A DNA stretch of 44,979 nt from Oscillospiraceae bacterium (lineage in GTDB: Bacteria > Bacillota > Clostridia > Oscillospirales > Oscillospiraceae), in NCBI GenBank assembly GCA_017561205.1, contig JAFZDL010000055.1, positions 1-44,979 on the forward strand, given 5' to 3'. The position numbers and the translations under genes are program-made. Below are positions 1-5,689 of this stretch, piece by piece. The notes beneath the pieces were generated by a model, which was not told where the DNA came from, searched no databases, and saw only the letters and a program-made list of their open reading frames with translations. The first letter of the stretch is position 1. Each line of letters begins with the position of its first letter.

Positions 1-3
1 AAA

Positions 4-35
4 TGGAAAAAGAGGAAGGCAGCACGCCTTCCTCT
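4..35 (-). terminator. Rho-independent terminator of rpmF
   Basis: A perfect 10-bp stem (AGAGGAAGGC / GCCTTCCTCT) with loop AGCAC lies at 11-35. On the minus strand it is followed by a T-rich stretch (TTTTTCC). It sits just past the rpmF stop codon and reads as the end of the yceD-rpmF transcript. Confidence 0.85.
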
Positions 36-57
36 CAGCTTACGCTTTTTTCCAGCC

Positions 58-243
58 TTACTCAGCCTTAGCTTCCAGGACCTGGCGGCCATTGTAGGTA
101 CCGCAAGCCTTGCAAGCTCTATGAGGCATAACGGGCTCACCGCACTTGGGGCAAACAGCCACACTGGGGGCGGACAGCTTCCAGTTGGAACCGCGGCGCT
201 TGTCACGGCGGGCGCTGGACACTTTACACTTAGGGACAGCCAT
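58..243 (-). CDS. rpmF: 50S ribosomal protein L32
   Basis: Structural protein of the large ribosomal subunit, 61 residues. The start is set at the ATG giving MAVPKCKVS, the usual L32 N-terminus, with AAGGAGG eight bases upstream. A longer reading to 264 adds seven residues without a ribosome site. The N-terminal part is basic (SSARRDKRRG). The C-terminal half holds a zinc ribbon with two Cys pairs, CPKCGE and CKACG, separated by PVMPHRA, so this is the zinc-binding C+ form of L32. It lies 48 bp downstream of the yceD-like gene in the arrangement common across bacteria and is probably cotranscribed with it. Confidence 0.97.
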   Translation of the reverse strand: MAVPKCKVSSARRDKRRGSNWKLSAPSVAVCPKCGEPVMPHRACKACGTYNGRQVLEAKAE

Positions 244-291
244 TTGAGACACCTCCTTGGTCAAACTGCTTTTTACAGCATTCTTTGTTTA

Positions 292-792
292 CTACTTATC
301 GAGAAGCTGCCTTAAAGCAGCAAAACGGGGATCGAGCTCCTTCTGGCAAGTGCAGGGACCATCGTTGAGGTTCTTGCCGCATCTGCAGCAAAGACCGGCG
401 CAGTCCTCTTTACACAGCAGCTTGGAATCCATATTCAAGACAAATATTGTCCGGATGATGTCATCCAAATCAGCAGTGTCTGCCTCCAGGGGGAAAACCC
501 ATTCATCTTCGTTCTCTTCGTTAGCAAGTTCTGAAACGAGCACCGCATCGATGGGAATCTCCACATTGCGGTCAAAATCAGACGCGCAGCGATCGCAGGT
601 TCCGTGAATGCAGGTTTTGATCAAACCCTTCATCACAAGGACACCGGCAGTATTGCGCACCGTGCCGCTGGCCAGCACCGGCTCAGAAACCGGCTTGCTT
701 GTGCCATACACAAGATCACTCAGATCCACGCTGACAGAGTAGGCTACGCTTTCACCGGGACGGTCTATAATTGAAGACAGATCCAGTCGCAT
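292..792 (-). CDS. YceD/DUF177 family protein
   Basis: A 166-residue protein of the YceD (DUF177) family, whose genes regularly precede rpmF. Family members are linked to 23S rRNA or ribosome-assembly metabolism, but the biochemical role is not settled. The start at 792 (MRLDLSSII) has GGAGGGGG six bases upstream; the longer frame to 852 has no such site and runs over the promoter. The N-terminal part is mixed alpha/beta. A Cys pair occurs mid-protein (HGTCDRC). The C-terminus has the family's Cys cluster, CKEDCAGLCCRCG followed by DGPCTC, which may bind metal. A consensus promoter lies 31 bp upstream. Confidence 0.92.
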   Translation of the reverse strand: MRLDLSSIIDRPGESVAYSVSVDLSDLVYGTSKPVSEPVLASGTVRNTAGVLVMKGLIKTCIHGTCDRCASDFDRNVEIPIDAVLVSELANEENEDEWVFPLEADTADLDDIIRTIFVLNMDSKLLCKEDCAGLCCRCGKNLNDGPCTCQKELDPRFAALRQLLDK

Positions 793-823
793 AGTATCCC
801 CCTCCTCACAATCGTGCTTAGCT

Positions 824-852
824 ATTATATAGGCAAATTCCCCGTTTGTCAA
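824..852 (-). promoter_or_regulatory. Sigma-A promoter of the yceD-rpmF operon
   Basis: On the minus strand TTGACA (847-852) and TATAAT (824-829) are separated by exactly 17 bp, a full match to the housekeeping consensus. It lies 31 bp upstream of the yceD-like start codon. Confidence 0.93.
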
Positions 853-867
853 ACATTATTTTTACAT

Positions 868-1956
868 TTATTTGGGTTTTTTCAGAAAAATCTTCTCTGC
901 GCCCAATCCATCGGCGCTTTCCCAAAAAAGACGGAATGCAGTGGGCAGGGCTATTTGCGCGTTGATCTCCTCAGCTGTCAACCAAAGATAATCGCCACCG
1001 CAGTTTGCCGTTTCCACATAAGCTCCACACATATCCCACTCTATATGGGTAAATATATGTTTTCGCTCCACTTGCATTAGAATTTCTTTCGGTTTTACTC
1101 CGATTTTCTCCACTTCCGCAAGTGTCCCCTGTATATTCAGTTTCGCCGGCACATTGGGAAACTGCCAAAGGCCTGCCAGCAGTCCTTTATTGGGTCGTTT
1201 TTCCAAAGCAAAACGACCATCACAGCATAGGATCAGTACTGTCTTTTGCTCTACCTTTCGTTGCTTAGTGGGAGATTTTTTCGGAAGACTTGGCGCTGTT
1301 CCTCTCTGATAGCCCAAGCAAAAAGCCTTGCAAGGGCAATTTTCACAATCCGGTGGGCGGTTTGGTCCGCAACGGGTTGCCCCCAACTCCATCAAAGCCT
1401 GGGTAAAGTCCCCTGCCCTGTCCGGATAGATTTTTTCCAATTCCTCACGGGCAGATTTCTTGAAAGCAGGATTATCGATGGGGGTATCATCGTCAGTAAG
1501 TCTGGACAAAACTCTCAGCACATTGCCGTCCACCGCCGGAGTTTTTTGATTAAAAGCAATGGAGCTGATTGCACCGGCAGTATAATCGCCAATACCGGGT
1601 AAATTCCGGATTCGGCTATACTCATTAGGAAATATACCATTATATTGATCTACGATCTGCTGGGCGGCTTTTTTTAGATTGCGTACCCGGCTGTAATACC
1701 CCAGGCCTTCCCAAAGCTTATGGAGTGCATCATCGTCGCAGTTTGCCAAAGCTTCAACTGTGGGTAGTTTTTCCAAAAAACGGGCATAGTAGCCCTTCAC
1801 CGCCTCTACCCGGGTCTGCTGGAGCATGATCTCCGAAACCCAAATATGGTAAGGATCTTTGTCCTGCCGCCAGGGCAGTTCCCGGTGGTCGGCATCATAC
1901 CAGGGAAGCAGTGCCCCCGGCAGCTTGGCAAGTATCGCATTTTTCGCCATCGGCAC
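868..1956 (-). CDS. mutY: A/G-specific adenine DNA glycosylase MutY
   Basis: Base-excision repair enzyme that removes adenine mispaired with 8-oxoguanine; 362 residues, normal for the family. The N-terminal glycosylase domain shows the helix motif WVSEIMLQQTRVE with the catalytic Glu, the helix-hairpin-helix LPGIGDYTAGA (about residues 118-128), and the catalytic Asp in VDGNVLRVLSR. The 4Fe-4S cluster ligands follow as Cys-X7-Cys-X2-Cys-X5-Cys; the first spacing is one longer than in E. coli. The C-terminal part from about residue 235 is the NUDIX-like domain that reads 8-oxoG. GGGAGG lies seven bases before the ATG at 1956; a second ATG two codons later is possible. The gene is monocistronic and divergent from the tRNA. 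Confidence 0.96.
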   Translation of the reverse strand: MPMAKNAILAKLPGALLPWYDADHRELPWRQDKDPYHIWVSEIMLQQTRVEAVKGYYARFLEKLPTVEALANCDDDALHKLWEGLGYYSRVRNLKKAAQQIVDQYNGIFPNEYSRIRNLPGIGDYTAGAISSIAFNQKTPAVDGNVLRVLSRLTDDDTPIDNPAFKKSAREELEKIYPDRAGDFTQALMELGATRCGPNRPPDCENCPCKAFCLGYQRGTAPSLPKKSPTKQRKVEQKTVLILCCDGRFALEKRPNKGLLAGLWQFPNVPAKLNIQGTLAEVEKIGVKPKEILMQVERKHIFTHIEWDMCGAYVETANCGGDYLWLTAEEINAQIALPTAFRLFWESADGLGAEKIFLKKPK

Positions 1957-2051
1957 ACCTCCCTTTCGCGTAATTATTTTACATCAAAGGCCGCTTTTAT
2001 GTCAAGGCTGAAGACATTTAGAAAAATATGTGAAAATTCTGAAAAAAGGGC

Positions 2052-2080
2052 TTGCATTTTGATTCGGGATGTGTTATTAT
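2052..2080 (+). promoter_or_regulatory. Promoter of tRNA-Arg
   Basis: TTGCAT (2052-2057) and TATTAT (2075-2080) with a 17-bp spacer. The tRNA begins 28 bp after the -10 box, which leaves a short 5' leader. Confidence 0.8.
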
Positions 2081-2108
2081 ACTTTGGCACTTGAGAAAAG
2101 TGTGGTAT

Positions 2109-2185
2109 GCGCCGGTAGCTCAGTTGGATAGAGTGACTGGCTACGAACCAGTAGGTCAGGGGTTCGAGTCCCTTCCGGCGTACCA
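2109..2185 (+). tRNA. tRNA-Arg (anticodon ACG), attachment site of the prophage
   Basis: The full cloverleaf can be folded by eye. The acceptor stem GCGCCGG pairs with CCGGCGT (first pair G-U). The D arm is GCTC/GAGT, the anticodon stem ACTGG/CCAGT with loop CTACGAA (anticodon ACG, read as ICG), and the T arm AGGGG/CCCTT with loop TTCGAGT. The discriminator is A and CCA is encoded. The prophage begins at its 3' end and leaves the gene intact. The terminator it would have had before integration appears to lie at 37318-37353. Confidence 0.97.
2173..2185 (+). other. Putative attL (left attachment site)
   Basis: TTCCGGCGTACCA, the last 13 bases of the tRNA. The right end of the element has TTCCGGTGTACCA at 37303-37315, which differs at one position. 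The shared GTACCA is the likely crossover core. To the left is host tRNA, to the right phage DNA. Confidence 0.75.
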
Positions 2186-2248
2186 AATAGTGCAAATCCG
2201 AACCCTGTGTTCTTCGTGAAAGACTGTTTTGGATTTGTAATCGAGATT

Positions 2249-2281
2249 GAGGATGTGGGGTAACCCGCATCCTCTTTTTCT
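2249..2281 (+). terminator. Phage-borne terminator next to attL
   Basis: Stem GAGGATGTGGG / CCCGCATCCTC (one G-U pair) with loop GTAA, followed by TTTTTC. In the integrated state it sits 64 bp past tRNA-Arg. In the excised circle it would lie directly at the stop codon (2261-2263) of the alternative integrase reading frame, so it is probably the integrase terminator of the phage form. Confidence 0.85.
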
Positions 2282-2287
2282 ATGCAA

Positions 2288-2355
2288 AATGCCCCTCCCT
2301 GGAACAGATCCAGAGAGGGGTTTCTTACGTGCATCTTTTGGAGAAATATGCACGT
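2288..2355 (-). terminator. Two hairpins at the end of the late operon
   Basis: One hairpin is CCCCTC-CTGG / CCAG-GAGGGG (about 2290-2318). The other is an 8-bp perfect inverted repeat, ACGTGCAT / ATGCACGT, at 2327-2355 that abuts the holin stop codon. Neither has a long T-run on the minus strand, so termination is likely but not certain. Confidence 0.5.
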
Positions 2356-2537
2356 TAGGTTTTCTTTTCGTGCTGGGTACCGAAGTAGAAGGCAATGACT
2401 GTTGACACGATCATCAACACATTATCTGCGCTGATGGCACCTTTCAAGGCCAGTACTGCGAACACTGTGATAACCACCAGAGTAACGATGGTCTTCACTT
2501 TTACCAAGTTCGCAAGATTCTCAGTTAACTTCTTCAT
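2355..2537 (-). CDS. Small holin-like membrane protein
   Basis: A 60-residue protein with two hydrophobic stretches (about residues 13-31 and 35-52) separated by a short polar turn (ALKGAISADN). The N-terminus is basic and the tail ends HEKKT. Size, topology and position as the last late gene fit a phage holin that forms membrane lesions at lysis. No lysin gene follows, which is unusual. The gene overlaps the end of the upstream gene by 4 bp (ATGA), suggesting translational coupling. Function is inferred from topology and position only. Confidence 0.7.
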   Translation of the reverse strand: MKKLTENLANLVKVKTIVTLVVITVFAVLALKGAISADNVLMIVSTVIAFYFGTQHEKKT

Positions 2538-2812
2538 TTACTATCTCCGTTTCCGTTGGGTTTATGAAACTGCTCCAAATCACTGATCCTGTGGTTGATT
2601 ACCTTGATCTGCTCTTCAACCACCGGCATTCGTTTGGCAAAACCGTTATGCTCCCGGACCTCCCGGGTCAGCTCTTCCATTTGAGCCTTCATAACAGCCT
2701 GGGCAACCTCTTGGCTTTTCTCACTCTTCTTTGCGGTGGATCTGCAGGTAACCACTACGCCGATCAGTGATAGGCTGCCAGTGATCAGTGCCACAACAAT
2801 GGCTTCACTCAT
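2534..2812 (-). CDS. Membrane-anchored coiled-coil protein (XhlA/holin-accessory-like)
   Basis: A 92-residue protein with one N-terminal transmembrane segment (about residues 3-22, AIVVALITGSLSLIGVVVT). A long charged helix follows, with heptad-like spacing, suggesting a coiled coil. This layout resembles the holin-accessory proteins of Gram-positive phages (for example XhlA or Phi29 gp16.7-like proteins), but no specific family motif is visible. The start at 2812 is preceded by GGGGGTG; the longer frame to 2839 would run further into the upstream gene. It overlaps the upstream gene by 8 bp and the holin by 4 bp, so the three genes are tightly coupled. Confidence 0.65.
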   Translation of the reverse strand: MSEAIVVALITGSLSLIGVVVTCRSTAKKSEKSQEVAQAVMKAQMEELTREVREHNGFAKRMPVVEEQIKVINHRISDLEQFHKPNGNGDSK

Positions 2813-3140
2813 TATCACACCCCCTATACCCGAGTGCATGACGGAGCTCCGCCATCCGGATATCCCACCATTTCAACCGCTGGCTGCAGGGTGTGTCGCA
2901 CCAGTCACGGCAGGGACACTCCAAGCAGGGATCCTTGTCCATCACCGGCCGCTCGTGGGGAAGCTCATACTGGAAGTGTTCTCTCTTACCGCGAAGATCC
3001 ATTGCATACCACGCAAAGCGATTGAATGATTTCCAAGCTTTTAGAAACCATCGGCGGAAACGATCGCAGTTATCACATGCAAAATCGGTCTTAGCTAAAT
3101 CACACCCCCGACATGGGCATTTTTTGCTATAAATACACAT
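2805..3140 (-). CDS. Cysteine-rich small phage protein of unknown function
   Basis: 111 residues with 14 cysteines in two clusters: near the N-terminus (CPCRGCD, CDNCD) and near the C-terminus (CLECPCRDWC, TPC). Such pairs suggest two metal-binding sites or, if exported, disulfides; there is no signal peptide, so zinc binding is more likely. Proteins of this kind occur near the holin region of clostridial phages without assigned function. It is translationally coupled to the next gene and starts 16 bp after the upstream one ends. The cytoplasmic-looking composition argues against a lysin. Confidence 0.7.
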   Translation of the reverse strand: MCIYSKKCPCRGCDLAKTDFACDNCDRFRRWFLKAWKSFNRFAWYAMDLRGKREHFQYELPHERPVMDKDPCLECPCRDWCDTPCSQRLKWWDIRMAELRHALGYRGCDNE

Positions 3141-3156
3141 ACATATACCTCTTAGC

Positions 3157-3579
3157 CTAAATGCCTATGTCATCGCCGGCATATAGTTCACCACTGTACC
3201 GAAAAGAATTGATTATGCCAATTACCCGGTTGTATACGAGCTGAAGAGCTTCTTCAATAGAGTTGGCACCTTGCCAGTCGAGGTAGTCAGGAGAGCCCGG
3301 AACATTCTCGGAATCGATATGGAACAAGTCACATAGAGCAGTTACATTCTCAAGATACCGTTGCATTTGTTCGTCCGTTGGCCAGCTATCAGCTGAAAAA
3401 ATACCAGGAGGCCCCCAGTCAGTTTTGGTGGCAAGTTTAGGATATAGGTCAAGTTGGGTAGCTAAAATACAGAGATCCGCAACTGCCTGCTCTACGCGGT
3501 TTAAGTCCGTATACCGATACCGCCCTTTTGCATTGCCCAAAAGAACATCTTCTTCTGTTCTGTCAGTAATAAATTCCAT
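3157..3579 (-). CDS. Hypothetical phage protein downstream of the tail hub gene
   Basis: 140 acidic residues with no membrane segment and no motif I recognise. Its start codon overlaps the stop of the 573-residue tail protein (TAATG), so both are made together. Its C-terminus (YSGELYAGDDIGI) resembles the last residues of that upstream protein (YSGRLYSGDTEGMY), which suggests they interact with the same partner or share a short domain. A baseplate or receptor-binding accessory role is possible, but this is inference from position. Confidence 0.65.
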   Translation of the reverse strand: MEFITDRTEEDVLLGNAKGRYRYTDLNRVEQAVADLCILATQLDLYPKLATKTDWGPPGIFSADSWPTDEQMQRYLENVTALCDLFHIDSENVPGSPDYLDWQGANSIEEALQLVYNRVIGIINSFRYSGELYAGDDIGI

Positions 3580-5300
3580 TAGTACATTCCCTCCGTATCG
3601 CCAGAGTAAAGTCGACCGGAATATTGATATCCGTCGTAATTGAGTTCAACACCCAGTATCGTTACCGATGCGGTATGGCCAGTGGGGGTAAGGTCGCTTT
3701 CCATAGATGTGATATGTCCCTGAAGCAGTTCTCCCCAAGGGTTATCCGATGTTACTTTTTGCCCAGCTCGCTGTGTGGAGACAACTACCTCCTGTGTCAG
3801 GGTCTGACGGAATTGGGATATATCATAGAGTCGCTTCAAAACGGCAGCAACATTTCCGCTATGCACAAGAGTAGCTTCCTCGGCGGCAAACACATTGTTT
3901 CGCTCAGATGCTGTTGCTTCTGTATTTCTCTGGCTGTAACGGACCGTACTATGTATATATTTCTTTCCGGTCAAGGTCACTTCGCCGGCTGCGGTAATTG
4001 TTACCCAGTTCGCTCCGCTTCCGGTAATTGTACCTCCGGTAATGGCGTAACTATGATGTGGATCTGTGAAGGTTACCAACACTTCATTACCGTTAATGGT
4101 TTCTGCATCCATCAGCGTTTCAACCTCGGAGGATTGAGAGAACTTGTGAGCGACAACCTCCACTTTGGCTATTCGCGGCTCTGTTTCTACTTTGCTGCCT
4201 TGGAATATATTGGTCTTTGTGAATGGTGCAGAGATTTCAGAAGGTAACGGCACAATTCGAATGGCATTACTGCCTTGAGTGGTAATAATTGCCCCAATAG
4301 CAAAGGCCAACTGTTGTAGAGCTTCCCGACGGGTGCAGATCGGCAGGTATCCGGTAATAGTGATTTCGGCAAATTTGTTGTGGAGTTCAAAGTTGAATCC
4401 ATCCAAGATATCTTCAAGCACCGATATAATAGGGGCAGCATTATAAATACCACCAAGATAATCTCCTTCTAGCAAGCCAATGGCGGACTGACAAGAGAAT
4501 GTGTAGTATTGCTTTGCCTGCCTGCTGCTACCAGTTATGTAGTGAACGGCATATAGGTTGCCATTTTGATACAGTTCCATCTGCTGATTTTTTTGGGGAA
4601 TCAGCGTGCGCTCTTTTCTGTCGTGAATATTGATCTGCATCGTATCTACCGTTAATTCACTTAAGGAGGGATCTATCTCGTTAACAATGTGAATGGATGT
4701 GATTTCTTCTTGGTTAAACCAAACGGTTTGACCAATTTCAATTCTTTGAACCTTTGCAAAATGCCCGGCATAGTTTGTCTTTCGCAGTTCGATGGTTACT
4801 TTATCGAACCCATCGACAGCCTTTTGGATTGTCCAGTGAGCTTCAGTAGGATAAGAGGTCTCCTGTGTGATAATCGATGTTCCATCGTACCAGGACACAC
4901 ATATTTCTGTACACCATTCACCAGAGCTGGGAGAAAAAGTAATCGAAATGCCAGTGGCAGTATACTTTTCAGGGAAGGATAAAGTGATTACAGGAGGCAC
5001 CTCGAATTCAGCAGATCCGTCAGTTTCACCCAGGACGGCTAATCCCAAAATGGCTTGACCCAACACAGCGGAATCGTTAACAGAAACCTGTGTGCTCCAA
5101 AAGCCGGTTTTCATATTAACCGATGTGGTGCGTCGGCTCCCATCCAACGGCCATCCTTCCGGCTCCAATGTAGCATAGGCCACATCTTTGGTGCCGGAAG
5201 CGACCATATTCATATCGGTGAAGGGCTGCCCTTGCCCTTCGACCTGGGCAGCCTCCTGTGCACCTTCCGGAACATCAAGGTACTTCACACTTAAACTCAT
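3579..5300 (-). CDS. Tail-tip or baseplate hub protein (Tal-like)
   Basis: 573 residues, encoded two genes downstream of the tape measure, where the tail-associated (Tal/gpJ-type) protein normally lies. It is beta-rich. Residues about 200-400 contain phrases typical of baseplate hub folds (LTVDTMQINIHDRKERTLIPQ; a middle helical part EALQQLAFAIGA). The C-terminal third is Thr/Ser/Gly-rich beta structure. I see no NlpC/P60, lysozyme or peptidase active-site motif, so there is no evidence that it cuts cell wall. It overlaps the upstream gene by 4 bp. Tail-tip assignment is based on position and general composition. Confidence 0.75.
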   Translation of the reverse strand: MSLSVKYLDVPEGAQEAAQVEGQGQPFTDMNMVASGTKDVAYATLEPEGWPLDGSRRTTSVNMKTGFWSTQVSVNDSAVLGQAILGLAVLGETDGSAEFEVPPVITLSFPEKYTATGISITFSPSSGEWCTEICVSWYDGTSIITQETSYPTEAHWTIQKAVDGFDKVTIELRKTNYAGHFAKVQRIEIGQTVWFNQEEITSIHIVNEIDPSLSELTVDTMQINIHDRKERTLIPQKNQQMELYQNGNLYAVHYITGSSRQAKQYYTFSCQSAIGLLEGDYLGGIYNAAPIISVLEDILDGFNFELHNKFAEITITGYLPICTRREALQQLAFAIGAIITTQGSNAIRIVPLPSEISAPFTKTNIFQGSKVETEPRIAKVEVVAHKFSQSSEVETLMDAETINGNEVLVTFTDPHHSYAITGGTITGSGANWVTITAAGEVTLTGKKYIHSTVRYSQRNTEATASERNNVFAAEEATLVHSGNVAAVLKRLYDISQFRQTLTQEVVVSTQRAGQKVTSDNPWGELLQGHITSMESDLTPTGHTASVTILGVELNYDGYQYSGRLYSGDTEGMY

Positions 5301-5689
5301 GGCTTCACCTTAGGTCCCATAGCAATGAAGTTTACTGTAATTTCTCCCCAATGGGCCGTTTTGGCAGAGACCAGTTTAAGATCCTGTTCGCCACTGGTTA
5401 CATACATTCTTTGGGAAAGGAGATCCTGTCCGTAGGGGAATGTGCACACATGGCTTGCAACAGGCTTGGAAATAGCTTCCCAAAATGCGTCCAAAGCTGT
5501 AGGATCCTCGCTCTTGCCTCGAACCGACATGGTGTAATTGTAAAAAGTACCAACGGTATCGCGATACATCTCCCCGTCCATAGTACGGCCGGTTTTATCT
5601 GTGTCCAGCACAGAGAATTTTCGCGTAAGCTTTGTAACGTCTACGTTATAGCCCACACCGTTAATGGTAAATAGATGATTATCTGCCAT
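5297..5689 (-). CDS. Small tail protein, distal-tail position
   Basis: 130 residues starting MADNHLFTING. It is beta-rich with several tyrosines, and has a length and fold-like pattern found in small tail proteins coded between the tape measure and the hub protein. In siphoviruses this slot holds the distal tail (Dit) protein, but Dit is usually longer, so the call is tentative. AAGGAGG lies 11 bases before the ATG. It begins at the last base of the tape measure gene and overlaps the next gene by 4 bp. Confidence 0.7.
   Translation of the reverse strand: MADNHLFTINGVGYNVDVTKLTRKFSVLDTDKTGRTMDGEMYRDTVGTFYNYTMSVRGKSEDPTALDAFWEAISKPVASHVCTFPYGQDLLSQRMYVTSGEQDLKLVSAKTAHWGEITVNFIAMGPKVKP

Noticed and set aside
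2077-2334. Minus-strand frame reading GTRTPDLLVRSQSLYPTELPA
   Set aside because: This is the reverse translation of the tRNA-Arg gene, a well-known annotation artefact.
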